Assembly (NCBI RefSeq): GCF_002115785.1
Contig: NZ_JFJY01000011.1
Span: 1 to 64,000, forward strand
Length of the DNA: 64,000 nt
Origin: Thalassospira sp. MCCC 1A03138
GTDB lineage: Bacteria; Pseudomonadota; Alphaproteobacteria; Rhodospirillales; Thalassospiraceae
Direction of reading: 5' to 3'
The translations under genes and the position numbers were made by a program. Below are positions 30,401-39,268 of the stretch, one piece after another. The number at the start of each line of letters is the position of its first letter. The first letter of the stretch is position 1. The notes under the pieces are model-generated. The model was not told where the DNA came from. It saw nothing but the letters and a program-made list of their open reading frames with translations, and searched no databases.

Positions 30401-30534
30401 GAGCGACGTTTGATCTTCCTCCCCAAACGACGCTCCCGCGATAGACTACCGCGTTTTTTCTAGCGTCTTCCTCCCTAGACGACGCTGTTTTCCCGACTGG
30501 CCCGGGCTCTTTTGAGCTCCGGGCCATTTTTTTA
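30401..30534 (+). ncRNA. Candidate CcsR/cuckoo-like small RNA with two anti-Shine-Dalgarno hairpins
   Basis: Directly after the small gene are two stem-loops. Stem 1 pairs 30401-30412 with 30424-30435 (11 of 12 pairs) and exposes AUCUUCCUCCC at 30413-30423. Stem 2 pairs AGCGTC (30462-30467) with GACGCT (30481-30486) and exposes UUCCUCCC. A strong terminator closes the unit at 30499-30534. Repeated CUUCCUCCC/CCUCCUCCC loops downstream of a tiny basic ORF are the hallmark of alphaproteobacterial CcsR (cuckoo) RNAs, processed from the mRNA 3' end and stress-induced in Rhodobacter. Expression and processing here are inferred. Confidence 0.6.
30499..30534 (+). terminator. Rho-independent terminator of the small-protein/small-RNA unit
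   Basis: GGCCCGGGCTC pairs with GAGCTCCGGGCC around TTTT with one bulged base, followed by a seven-T tract after a single A. Confidence 0.9.
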
Positions 30535-30571
30535 TCTCATCGTCGATTTCCGACTTTGAAATCCCCCGGCC

Positions 30572-31846
30572 TTATTCACCGGTTTGGCGGGCGACGCCCG
30601 GCGGGATATAGAAGCCCGGCCGTTCCGACATCCATGACAGCACCGAAACAACCGCCATTGCCACGATGGTGATCCAAAGCGTCGTGCCGATATCAATATC
30701 GGCGGCAAACATCCAGCCATAGATCGCTGGGCCAATCGCCGATGCCAGAACCATTACCGCAGTCAAAGTGCTTCGAACCGCACCAATTTCATCCAGTGGC
30801 ACCAGTTCCGGGATAATCGCGGTACGTAATGTTGTGGCAAAGCCGGTGGTGATCCCCAGCATCCCCATATAAACCGGGATCATGACCGGGGTTTCGGTGA
30901 TCGCCAGCAACGATACCGCCCCGATGGCCGGGATCAGATGATAGGGGAACAGCTTGCGAGCGGTATGGCTGTCAATCAGCGGTCCGCTGCCAAAGGCCCC
31001 GATCACCGATGTGATAGCGAAAACCGTAAAGCCCGCTGCAAACCAGGTGAGGTCGATGTCTTTACTGGCTGAAATCGATCCCTGATGGAAGAACAGGGCG
31101 GTCATCACCAGCGGTGGGGCGGCCAGCATCGGCATGCAGAACCAGATATAGCGCGACCGGAACAGGCGCGGATGGCTGCTTGCGGGGGATGCGTCCTGAT
31201 CGGTGCTGTGATCAGTACTGGCGGCTTTGCCATCTTTTTCTGTTTTGCCCGGTGCCTCACGGAATTTTGGATTATCGCGGATCAGCAGTATCGCAATCGG
31301 CATCAGGATAACCACGATAAAAATACCGGCCCCGGCATAGGTCGCCCGCCAGCCAAATCCGGCGATAAGTGCCAGCAGAGTTACGGGCATGATTGCCTCT
31401 GCCAACGGAAAGCCGAAGCTTGCAATGGCGAGGGCACGTCCACGGCTGCGGTCAAAATAACGCGCAATGCCGGTCATGCTGACATGGCTCATCAATCCCT
31501 GTCCAGCCAGACGCAGAATAAACAGGGCCGCAATCAACATCCAGGCCGACTGTGCGGCGGCAATCACAAGGCAGCCGATGGTCAGCAACACCATGGTCGC
31601 CAGGCTGTAGCGCAGCATATCGATGCGGTCGATCAATCGCCCGATGAAAGGCAGGCAGAGTGCGCTTGCGATGGTGATCCCGGCATAGATATTGGCAAAC
31701 TCGGTTTCATTGATCGAAAGGCTGGCGCCGATGAACGGAACGAAAAGGGCGACCAGAAAGGTCTGGCCGAATGACGAGCCAAAACTATGAAGCGCCCCGA
31801 ATGCCAACGGGCGGGGTGCCTGACGCAAAAGACTGAGGAATTGCAT
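30572..31846 (-). CDS. Major facilitator superfamily transporter
   Basis: A membrane protein of about 424 residues with 12 predicted helices in two halves joined by a charged loop (about 195-225, rich in Asp, Lys and Ser). The loop between helices 2 and 3 reads LPFIGRLIDRIDMLR, a variant of the MFS motif A. It is probably a drug or metabolite exporter or a monocarboxylate-type importer; substrate not predictable. ATG 31846 is used; a TTG at 31855 is in frame. Confidence 0.85.
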   Translation of the reverse strand: MQFLSLLRQAPRPLAFGALHSFGSSFGQTFLVALFVPFIGASLSINETEFANIYAGITIASALCLPFIGRLIDRIDMLRYSLATMVLLTIGCLVIAAAQSAWMLIAALFILRLAGQGLMSHVSMTGIARYFDRSRGRALAIASFGFPLAEAIMPVTLLALIAGFGWRATYAGAGIFIVVILMPIAILLIRDNPKFREAPGKTEKDGKAASTDHSTDQDASPASSHPRLFRSRYIWFCMPMLAAPPLVMTALFFHQGSISASKDIDLTWFAAGFTVFAITSVIGAFGSGPLIDSHTARKLFPYHLIPAIGAVSLLAITETPVMIPVYMGMLGITTGFATTLRTAIIPELVPLDEIGAVRSTLTAVMVLASAIGPAIYGWMFAADIDIGTTLWITIVAMAVVSVLSWMSERPGFYIPPGVARQTGE

Positions 31847-31952
31847 GAGGTTCAATCAATAGTATGAGGAATTCTTCCGGCGATATTATCTATGGCGGTG
31901 AAAAGCGTCTACTGCCCGAATGCATAGGTATTATGTAAGCAAATAGTACGAA

Positions 31953-31987
31953 AAAGCCCCCGCAAGACATGTTCTTGCGGGGGCTTT
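31953..31987 (-). terminator. Strong bidirectional terminator between TRAP and MFS genes
   Basis: A 15-bp perfect stem (AAAGCCCCCGCAAGA, 31953-31967, with its complement 31973-31987) around a CATGT loop. On the minus strand it is followed by TTCG within a T-rich run, so it ends the TAXI-TRAP transcript. The rest of 31847-32019 is AT-rich without a gene. Confidence 0.85.
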
Positions 31988-32019
31988 CGGATCAAAGGTA
32001 AGTCGTTTCAGCGGGGAAA

Positions 32020-34035
32020 TCAGGCGGCTATTTTGGCTGCCGGACCATCCGAATGACGGCCTTTCCACCAGTTCAGGCCCAGTATCGCCAGAATGACGAC
32101 CGTTCCTGCGATCTCTGCCCGAATGTCAGGATAGAAGATGCCAATTGTCGCCGGAACAATCAGAATGCGTGACACCAGATCAATCTTGGCAAACATGAAG
32201 CCTTCGAGTGCAGCGGCAAAGGCCGCCAGCGACAGGATCGCGGTAAAGCCAGTCCAGAGCACAAGCGGCAGCGGGCCGCCAGTGATGATTTCCGGATTGA
32301 ACACCATGAAGGCCGGGATCAGATAGAGGCCCTTGGCAAATTTCCAGGCCTGCATACTGGTTTCCAATGGACTGGCTCCGGCAATCGCGGCCCCGGCAAA
32401 GCCGGCCAATGCAATGGGCGGTGTCACGTTACTGTCCTGAGAATACCAGAACACCACCAGATGCGCGATCAGCAACGGAATGCCGAACTCGTTGGACAGT
32501 GCCGGTCCGACCAGAACGATCAGAACGATATAGGATGCCGTCACCGGCAGGCCCATACCGAGAATCAGGCTGGCGATCAACACCAGAACCAGTGCCAGAA
32601 CGATATTGCCACCTGAAAACGCGATCATCATCGACGAGAATTTCAGACCCAAACCGGTCAGTCCGACGACGCCGACAATAATACCGGCAACAGCGCAGGC
32701 CATGCTGACCGCAACCGCATTTTTTGCACCGAGTTCAAGGGCGGCAATTGTAATCCTGACGCCATTGGCAAGTGCAGCCTTGAGGCGGTCATGGCTTGCC
32801 TTTTCGCCGTTCTGGGGCGCGACATAGAAGAACCAGATCACGTATCGCAGGGCGGCAACCGCAAGGACCGAAATGATCGCCCAGAAACCGACACGCATCG
32901 GTGAAATGTTCAGCACCAGAAGGTAAATCAGAACGCCGAGCGGCAGAATGAATTGCCAGCCTTCCTTAAGCACCTGCTTCCAATCGGGCAGTTCTTCGAC
33001 CGGCATGCCGCGCATACCGTTTTTCAGCGCGACGATATGGACAAACAGATAAACCGTGCCGAGATACAGGATCGCCGGGAAGATCGAAATCATGACGATT
33101 TCAAGATACGGAACCTGTGTATATTCGGAAATCAGGAATGCACCTGCCCCCATGAGAGGTGGCGTGATCTGGCCGCCGGTCGAGGCAGCGGCTTCGATAC
33201 CACCGGCCTGTGCGGGGCGATAACCCAATTTTTTCATCAGTGGAATGGTAAAGGCCCCGGTGGTGACAACGTTGGCAATCGCCGAACCGCTGATTGATCC
33301 CATACCTGCAGACGCCAGCACCGCGGCCTTTGCGGGACCGCCAGCCTTTCTGCCGGTCGCCGCATAGGCCATGTCGATAAAGAATTTACCCGCACCGGTC
33401 ACTTCAAGGAATGCGCCAAACAGGACGAACATGAAGATGTAAGTCGCTGCAACTCCCATCGGCAGGCCATAAATGCCTTCCTGACCAAGATAAAGCTGAC
33501 CGACTAGGCGATCCACATCAGCGCCCCGGTGGCTAAGGATGCCGGGCAGCCATTCACCAAGCCATGGCAATGCACCACGTGGACCGGAAAGTGCATAGAC
33601 GATTGCAACGATGCCAATCACAGTCATGCCAAGGCCAACAGCACGACGGCTGGCTTCGAGTACGGTGACGGTTGCAATGATGCCGATGATCAGATCGGTA
33701 CTGGTCCAGAAACCCGCACGGTTGAAAATCTCGTCCAGATAGAAGGACAGATAGAACCCCGTAATGAACGCACCAGCCAGAAATCCCAGATCGATGACCC
33801 AGCCAAGAACGCCCCGTTTGCGGTTCGATCCGAAAACGGGGAACATCAGAAAGGCCAGAAACATCACAAAGGCCAGATGGATCGAACGCTGATAAAACAG
33901 GCCAAGCGGCTCGATCCCAGCGCCATACATCTGGAACAGTGAAAGTGCAACGGCGACAACAGAAATTGCCAGTACAACCAGTTTGGGTTGTGGCAGTTTG
34001 TCCGCCAAGGACGGAAGCGGTGCCGGTTCAGACAT
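32020..34035 (-). CDS. TAXI-type TRAP transporter, fused DctQM permease
   Basis: A 671-residue membrane protein in which a short four-helix DctQ-like part (about 20-150) is fused to the large DctM domain (about 180-640), the form typical for TAXI-TRAP systems. Conserved blocks include MGSISGSAIANVVTTGAFTI, EAAASTGGQITPPLMGAGAF and ILGMGLPVTASYIVL. It drives uptake with the Na+ or H+ gradient after delivery by the periplasmic TAXI protein. It follows the DUF1850 gene by 5 bases, in one operon with the TAXI gene. Confidence 0.95.
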   Translation of the reverse strand: MSEPAPLPSLADKLPQPKLVVLAISVVAVALSLFQMYGAGIEPLGLFYQRSIHLAFVMFLAFLMFPVFGSNRKRGVLGWVIDLGFLAGAFITGFYLSFYLDEIFNRAGFWTSTDLIIGIIATVTVLEASRRAVGLGMTVIGIVAIVYALSGPRGALPWLGEWLPGILSHRGADVDRLVGQLYLGQEGIYGLPMGVAATYIFMFVLFGAFLEVTGAGKFFIDMAYAATGRKAGGPAKAAVLASAGMGSISGSAIANVVTTGAFTIPLMKKLGYRPAQAGGIEAAASTGGQITPPLMGAGAFLISEYTQVPYLEIVMISIFPAILYLGTVYLFVHIVALKNGMRGMPVEELPDWKQVLKEGWQFILPLGVLIYLLVLNISPMRVGFWAIISVLAVAALRYVIWFFYVAPQNGEKASHDRLKAALANGVRITIAALELGAKNAVAVSMACAVAGIIVGVVGLTGLGLKFSSMMIAFSGGNIVLALVLVLIASLILGMGLPVTASYIVLIVLVGPALSNEFGIPLLIAHLVVFWYSQDSNVTPPIALAGFAGAAIAGASPLETSMQAWKFAKGLYLIPAFMVFNPEIITGGPLPLVLWTGFTAILSLAAFAAALEGFMFAKIDLVSRILIVPATIGIFYPDIRAEIAGTVVILAILGLNWWKGRHSDGPAAKIAA

Positions 34036-34040
34036 GAAAC

Positions 34041-34550
34041 TTATTCCCCGGTATCAAGGCGGATGGTGACACGGGTGTGTTCAGCCATCTTTGAAAGATA
34101 TATTTCGTCACCCTCTGTCGTGACGATACGATGGTCGACTGCAAGACTTCCGACGCGCAGGGCATAGGCATTGCCCGGCACAGGTTCGTCGATGTCCTCG
34201 ATCCAGTATCCGCCACCTTTGGCGCTGGTCAGGACTCCACGACCCGGATAATGGCCAAGACCTGCTGCAAAATCGGGTTGGTATGTACGATGCAGGACCA
34301 TCCTGCCCAGATCATCGACATAACAATCGATAACCCCGTCACCAGTGACCGAATGGTTCCAGTAAAGGCACCAGCCAGATTGGCGTGGAATTCGTGTTCT
34401 GGCCAAAACCGATCCGTCAGCTGCAATGACTTCCAGGTAGTCCGTTGCCGTACCCGGCGTGGTTTCAGCATATGGAGCTGGCCCGCTGCATGCCGATATC
34501 AGAAGGGTAAAGGCGGCCAATGCTGGCCGCCCCCAATTTAGTGAAATCAT
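34041..34550 (-). CDS. DUF1850 lipoprotein of the TAXI-TRAP operon
   Basis: A 169-residue protein with a lipoprotein-type signal (ALAAFTLLISACSGP; lipobox ISAC near residue 21). The mature part contains IPRQSGWCLYWNHSVTGDGV, which resembles the DUF1850 core (SVTG, then a YxPD-like YQPDFAAGLG). DUF1850 genes regularly lie between TAXI receptor and TRAP permease genes; their role is unknown. Its ATG overlaps the TAXI stop by 4 bases, indicating translational coupling. Confidence 0.85.
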   Translation of the reverse strand: MISLNWGRPALAAFTLLISACSGPAPYAETTPGTATDYLEVIAADGSVLARTRIPRQSGWCLYWNHSVTGDGVIDCYVDDLGRMVLHRTYQPDFAAGLGHYPGRGVLTSAKGGGYWIEDIDEPVPGNAYALRVGSLAVDHRIVTTEGDEIYLSKMAEHTRVTIRLDTGE

Positions 34551-35512
34551 GGATAAAGCTTAGGCGGAATCGGTGAACCGGTTTCTTCGTAGTAACGAAG
34601 GGCACCCGGATGCATCGGAATCGGCGTCGAGTTCAGAGCGAAATCAACGGTGGTGTCGTTGGCAGCCGGGTGAATGGCGATCAGTTCATCAACTTTTTCA
34701 AACAGGGTTTTGGTGATCTGATAGGCCAGTTCGTCATCCATTTCTGCATTCACGAACAGAACGTTCGGGGTTGAAACGGTGTTTACCGGTGCGGTTACAC
34801 CGTCATAGAGCCCTTTACGCAGCGCATAAGGTGCGAAGGTCGGTTCAGCATCAAGGGCTGCAACGATCTCCTCGTCGCTCAGAGCGATCAGCTTGATCTC
34901 ACGCGTGGTTGCGAGGTTGAGGATCGAGCTGGTGGGCGGGCCGACGCTCCAGAAACCTGCATCGATATCGCCGTCACGAAGTGCGTCGGCGGTTTCGTTG
35001 AAGTTCAGGCGCTGTTCTTCGATGTCATCATAAGAAATGCCGTTGGCTTCAAGCAGGGTTTTGGCAGAAACTTCGGTGCCGGAACCTGGCGCACCAACAG
35101 AAACGCGTTTGCCTTTAAGATCGGCAAGGCTGCTGATGCCGCTATCTGCCATTGTCACGATCTGAACGGCATTCGGATAGATCGAAGCCAAAGCGCGAAC
35201 ATTATCAAGTTTGCGGCCTTCGAATTTGCCTGTACCCGTGAAGCCAGCATAAACAGTGTCGGCCAGACCGATTGCAATGTCACTGTCGCCACGGGAAATA
35301 AGGCCCATGTTTTCAACAGATGCACCGGTGACTTCGGCAACTGCGGTCGTACCATCAACATATTTGCTGATCAGTTCCGCAAGACCGCCGCCATACGGAT
35401 AATAAACGCCACCGGTACCGCCGGTCGCGATGGAAAGCTGACTTTGGGCGAATGCCGGGGCACCGAACATCATCAGTGCTGCCGCTGCAGAAAGCAGATT
35501 CCGCAATTTCAT
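34547..35512 (-). CDS. TAXI-family TRAP transporter solute receptor
   Basis: A periplasmic receptor of 321 residues with a signal peptide (MKLRNLLSAAAALMMFGAP, cleavage after AFA near residue 22). LSIATGGTGGVYYPYGGGLA is the TAXI signature, and GKRVSVGAPGSGTEVSAKTL is also typical. It binds an unknown ligand; characterised relatives bind glutamate-like or other carboxylates. GGGAGG precedes the start. First gene of the operon TAXI-DUF1850-TRAP. Confidence 0.95.
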   Translation of the reverse strand: MKLRNLLSAAAALMMFGAPAFAQSQLSIATGGTGGVYYPYGGGLAELISKYVDGTTAVAEVTGASVENMGLISRGDSDIAIGLADTVYAGFTGTGKFEGRKLDNVRALASIYPNAVQIVTMADSGISSLADLKGKRVSVGAPGSGTEVSAKTLLEANGISYDDIEEQRLNFNETADALRDGDIDAGFWSVGPPTSSILNLATTREIKLIALSDEEIVAALDAEPTFAPYALRKGLYDGVTAPVNTVSTPNVLFVNAEMDDELAYQITKTLFEKVDELIAIHPAANDTTVDFALNSTPIPMHPGALRYYEETGSPIPPKLYP

Positions 35513-35890
35513 ACTTAGTCCTCCCTAGGATTAGTGTTTACTGCGTTGATAACAACAGAAACGGTCAATAAAGAAATATTGGCAGTTATCTTTTGGTATC
35601 TCCTCAGTTGCTGGTCGTCCTGTTCTCTAACGAATATGGTGTCGGGTGGGCACTTAACAGGTCGTTGGGATAATAAAGCAGTGTCCGATCCGGTCGCCAA
35701 ATACGCCACGCGCAAATCGCCCGTGAAACTGATTCACAAGGATGCTGTCAGAAATCCGACAAAATGCGGTAGCGTTCAAATGCGATTGACCCGTTATCGG
35801 GCCGATCAAGCGTCATGCGATGAAAGCATGCCTTCCCGGACATTGGTTATTCTCCCTGACGAATGTTGTTTATTGTTTTGCCCTAGTGAT
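35513..35890 (-). other. Long leader of the TAXI-TRAP operon
   Basis: If transcription starts at the sigma-54 promoter upstream, the mRNA carries about 365 untranslated bases. A 66-codon open frame (35515-35715, minus) lies inside but has no family-like features. No clear riboswitch or terminator was recognised. Confidence 0.35.
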
Positions 35891-35908
35891 TGGCAAACAT
35901 CATGCCAA
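35891..35908 (-). promoter_or_regulatory. Sigma-54 (RpoN) promoter of the TAXI-TRAP operon
   Basis: The minus strand reads TTGGCATGATGTTTGCCA. The GG of the -24 element (35906-35905) and the GC of the -12 element (35894-35893) are exactly 10 bases apart, matching the YTGGCACG-N4-TTGC consensus at nearly all key positions. It points to the TAXI gene, and the upstream regulator has the GAFTGA sigma-54 contact loop. Confidence 0.65.
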
Positions 35909-35967
35909 CCGGGGATTCTATTTTTCTTTTTATATATCAATCAGATACAAAAATCAGCCTGATCATG

Positions 35968-36019
35968 TCGGCGGAATCTTGCCGATGTACCATTTCTTTT
36001 TCGGCGGATTTTTGCCGAT
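35968..36019. promoter_or_regulatory. Tandem DctD-type upstream activator sites
   Basis: Two 19-base copies, TCGGCGGAATCTTGCCGAT (35968-35986) and TCGGCGGATTTTTGCCGAT (36001-36019), are 17/19 identical. Each is a dyad TCGGC-N8-GCCGA, and they start 33 bases apart, about three helical turns. They are centred roughly 96 and 129 bases upstream of the expected start of the sigma-54 promoter, a spacing like known DctD sites. Confidence 0.75.
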
Positions 36020-36071
36020 AGACCTTATTCACAAATATCCTAACACGTTAAAGCTGCGGGACAAATTATCG

Positions 36072-37481
36072 CTATTCAATGGTATCACGGCGAATGTTCA
36101 GCTTTTTCATTTTTTCGTTCAGGGTGCGGCGTGGAATGTCGAGTTCGTCCATTACTGTTTTGACGTTGCCGTTATGGCGTGTCAGTGCATCGCGGATGAT
36201 GTGCTGTTCGAAATGGCGAAGCTGATCTGCGAGTGATCCGGTTTTGTCGGCAGGATCGGCGGCACTATTGCCAATGCTGTTGCCAAACAGGCGCGCCCAG
36301 CGTTCTTCGGCGTTGCCGGTCAGGAGCACGTAGCGTTCCGCGAGGTTTTTGAGTTCGCGCACATTTCCCGACCATTCATGAGCCAGAAGTCCGCCCCAAA
36401 GTTTTGCCGGCGGTTTTTCATACGGGCGATCAAAATTTTCGGCCGCCCGTTCGGCAAAAATGTCAAACAGCAGCGGCAGGTCATCCTTGCGCTGGCGAAG
36501 GGGGGCGATTTGCAGTTCGAATGTGTTGATCCGAAACAGAAGGTCTTCGCGGAAACGTTTATCAGCAACGGCGGTCGGCAAATCTTCGTTGGTGGCGCAG
36601 ATCAGCCGGAAATTAACCTTTACCGGGGTGTTTGACCCAAGTCGGACGACTTCGCGCTGTTCAATGACGCGCAGAAGCTTGGCCTGCAAGGCCAGCGGCA
36701 TGCTTGATAATTCATCAAGAAACAGGGTGCCATTATCGGCATGTTCGATCCAACCGATCCGGCGGTTGGCTGCGCCGGTAAAGGCCCCTTTTTCATGACC
36801 GAAAAGTTCGCTTTCGGCAGTGCTTTCAGGAATGGCCGCACAGTTGACGGCAACAAATCGCCGATCATGTCGGACACTCAGATCATGGATGGCACGCGCT
36901 ACAAGTTCCTTACCGGTACCGGTTTCGCCGGAAACCAGAACTGGAACTTCGGTCGGGGCGATATTGGCGATTTCGGCCTTTAGCGCACGCATCGACGGGC
37001 TGTTGCCGATCAGGCGGCTGTCAAGCGTGCCCTGTTGGGCGATTTGCGTGCGCAGGGCGCGGTTTTCGATGACAAGTTTGCGTTTTTCAATCGCGCGCTC
37101 AAGACTTTCGAGGATGTCGGTCGGCTCAAACGGTTTTTCAACGAAATCATAGGCCCCGCTTTTCATCGCTTCGACCGCCATCGGGACATCGCCATGACCG
37201 GTCATCAGGATCACCGGAATGTCACGGTCGATTGCCAGAACCGATTTGGTAAAGGCGATGCCATCAAGCTTTGGCATTTTGACATCGGTCAGGATGACGC
37301 CAGCGAAATCGGGTGTGATATCTTCAAGGGCTGAAATCGCGTCGGCATGAACACAGATGGTGTAGCCTGATAGGTCAAGCCATTGCGACAGGGAAACACG
37401 CAGGGCTTCTTCATCATCGACGATGATCACCTGTGCCGTTTGTGGTTTTGCGCTGGTCGTATCAATTTTTGAGTGCGGCAT
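36072..37481 (-). CDS. dctD: DctD-like sigma-54-dependent response regulator
   Basis: A 469-residue NtrC-family activator. The receiver domain (about 15-135) has phospho-acceptor Asp66 in LTDVKMP. The AAA+ domain (about 155-385) carries Walker A GETGTGKE, the sigma-54 contact loop GAFTGA and FLDELSSMP. A Fis-type helix-turn-helix ends the protein (HNGNVKTVMDELDIPRRTL). Coupled to the sensor gene: its ATG shares one base with the sensor's stop. Two dyad sites lie just after its stop and precede the TAXI-TRAP operon, so it probably activates that operon. Confidence 0.92.
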   Translation of the reverse strand: MPHSKIDTTSAKPQTAQVIIVDDEEALRVSLSQWLDLSGYTICVHADAISALEDITPDFAGVILTDVKMPKLDGIAFTKSVLAIDRDIPVILMTGHGDVPMAVEAMKSGAYDFVEKPFEPTDILESLERAIEKRKLVIENRALRTQIAQQGTLDSRLIGNSPSMRALKAEIANIAPTEVPVLVSGETGTGKELVARAIHDLSVRHDRRFVAVNCAAIPESTAESELFGHEKGAFTGAANRRIGWIEHADNGTLFLDELSSMPLALQAKLLRVIEQREVVRLGSNTPVKVNFRLICATNEDLPTAVADKRFREDLLFRINTFELQIAPLRQRKDDLPLLFDIFAERAAENFDRPYEKPPAKLWGGLLAHEWSGNVRELKNLAERYVLLTGNAEERWARLFGNSIGNSAADPADKTGSLADQLRHFEQHIIRDALTRHNGNVKTVMDELDIPRRTLNEKMKKLNIRRDTIE

Positions 37482-39268
37482 TACTTTTGCGTCCCCCGCA
37501 TCAGTGGCAATTGTATTTCAAAGCAGGCCCCGCCACCCGCCCGGTTATAGGCGCGGATCGTTCCGCCAAAGTCACGTACAATCCCGTATGTCACCGAAAG
37601 CCCGAGCCCTACCCCTTGCCCCGGATCCTTGGTGGTGAAGAACGGGTCGAACAGCAAACCAAGGGTTTCCTCGCCAATGCCCGGACCGGTATCGGATATG
37701 CGAATGGTGGCCTGATCGCGTGTTCCTGACAGGTCGATGATGATCCGTTTTTTTGCCTTTGGATCCTTGTCATCGATGCTGGCCATGGCATCAAGGGCAT
37801 TGCGGATGATATTGACGAAAACCTGTTCGATCCGAACCAGATCGGCATGGACAATCAGATCACCGTCAAATGCCGACTGTTCAAGCACGCAGCCCTCGTT
37901 ATGCAACTGCGATGACAGCAGCTGTATCACATTATCAAGGGCGGCCCGGATATTGACGGGTTCAAGCACGCCGGTTGATTTGCGCGAGAAGGTTTTAAGT
38001 TGCCCGGTGATCGATCCCATGCGTTCGGTCAGGGCAGAAATCTGTTCGATATTGGGGCCCAGGTTTTCCGGCTTTCCGCGTTCCAGCATCAGTCTGGCAC
38101 TGGCGCAAAAGGTTCGGATTGCAGCAATTGGTTGATTGATTTCATGAGCAATTGCGGCCGACATCTGACCCAATGCAGCCAGTTTACCCGCCTGAACCAG
38201 TTCATCCTGTGTGCCGCGCAATTCCGCCTCTGTCTTGCGGCGTTCGGTGATTTCCTGTTCAAGACGGGTGTTAAGCGCCTGAATGCGGGCAAATTCCATG
38301 GATTTGCGCTGGGATGCCAGTTTCAATTCACGTTCGCGCAGGAACAGCACAATCAGTATGATCAATCCCGATCCGATCAGGGTGATCAGCATGACGCTTG
38401 TGCGTCGCTCTGCGACATAGTCCATCGGTGTCAGATAAAACAGATTCCACTCACTGCCGCTGATCGGTTTGATGTCAAACAGGAAGCGTTCATTACCGAT
38501 TTCAAGCAAGCCATCCTCGCCAGAAGGATTTTCATCAATGTTCAGTGACCGGAGTTCCTGACCGGAATATTGGCGATTGCGCAAGATGCGCTCACGGTCG
38601 GTTTCGGTCAGCGGGCGAATGGTGCGATATTTCCAGTCGCCGCGACTGGTTAACATGATCACACCGTCGGCATCTGAAACAAAGACTGTTTCGCCCCCGT
38701 CCTGCCAGTTCCGTTCAAGCTCATCGAGTTCAATTTTGACAGCAACCACCCCGACAATTTCGCCGGATTTTGATATCGGATGGGAAATGAACAGGCCTGA
38801 TCGCCCGGTGGTCACACCGATCCCGTAGAAAAATCCTTCCTGCCCGTCGAAAGCTTCGGTGAAATAGGGTCGGAAACTGTAATCCTGACCTACGAAACTG
38901 TCGGGCGTTCCCCAGTTGCTTGCCGCGACCGTTTTGCCGGTTCGGTCCATGACATAAAGTGCGGCCGCGCCCGACCGGCCGTTGACCTTTTGCAGATATT
39001 GGTTGGCAATATCGACGGTGCCGCTTCCGGTGACGACATTGACGATTTCATGATTGCGGGCCACGACATAGGGCAGATATCGATAACGATCGACAGCGGC
39101 GCGCAATGTGCTTTCATAAAGTGCAAGGCGGGCCTGGGATGTTTGCTGTAACTGGCTGATGGCAAGGGTTTCGGTCGAATTGACAGCAAGCCAGACGACC
39201 AGTCCGGCGATGATAATCCCGGTAAAACTCAACGATGCGCGACTATAGGTGCTTAACCAGTAGAACAA
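37481..39268 (-). CDS. dctB: DctB-like sensor histidine kinase
   Basis: A 595-residue membrane kinase. Helices at about 15-30 and 291-310 flank a periplasmic double-Cache sensor with motifs such as DRTGKTVAASNWG and YSFRPYFTEAF. A coiled linker leads to the H-box AAIAHEINQPIAAIRTF with His375, then N, G1 (ISDTGPGIGE) and G2 (GVGLGLSVTYGIV) boxes of the ATPase. The start is TTG at 39268 with AGGCAGGA upstream. DctB sensors detect C4-dicarboxylates; the ligand here is open. Confidence 0.9.
   Translation of the reverse strand: MFYWLSTYSRASLSFTGIIIAGLVVWLAVNSTETLAISQLQQTSQARLALYESTLRAAVDRYRYLPYVVARNHEIVNVVTGSGTVDIANQYLQKVNGRSGAAALYVMDRTGKTVAASNWGTPDSFVGQDYSFRPYFTEAFDGQEGFFYGIGVTTGRSGLFISHPISKSGEIVGVVAVKIELDELERNWQDGGETVFVSDADGVIMLTSRGDWKYRTIRPLTETDRERILRNRQYSGQELRSLNIDENPSGEDGLLEIGNERFLFDIKPISGSEWNLFYLTPMDYVAERRTSVMLITLIGSGLIILIVLFLRERELKLASQRKSMEFARIQALNTRLEQEITERRKTEAELRGTQDELVQAGKLAALGQMSAAIAHEINQPIAAIRTFCASARLMLERGKPENLGPNIEQISALTERMGSITGQLKTFSRKSTGVLEPVNIRAALDNVIQLLSSQLHNEGCVLEQSAFDGDLIVHADLVRIEQVFVNIIRNALDAMASIDDKDPKAKKRIIIDLSGTRDQATIRISDTGPGIGEETLGLLFDPFFTTKDPGQGVGLGLSVTYGIVRDFGGTIRAYNRAGGGACFEIQLPLMRGTQK

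Noticed and set aside
30384..30498. CRISPR-like repeat suggested by the two similar CTTCCTCCC segments
   Set aside because: Only two copies occur, each inside its own hairpin with different stems; this is an RNA structure, not a repeat-spacer array.
35889..35908. Sigma-54 promoter on the plus strand, because the site is partly palindromic
   Set aside because: Read on the plus strand the -12 element would be ATGCC, a poorer match, and it would point into the end of dctD antisense.
35534..36236. Plus-strand open frames of 138-142 codons in the TAXI-dctD spacer
   Set aside because: They run through the sigma-54 promoter and dyad sites and into the dctD gene on the other strand, and show no domain-like pattern.
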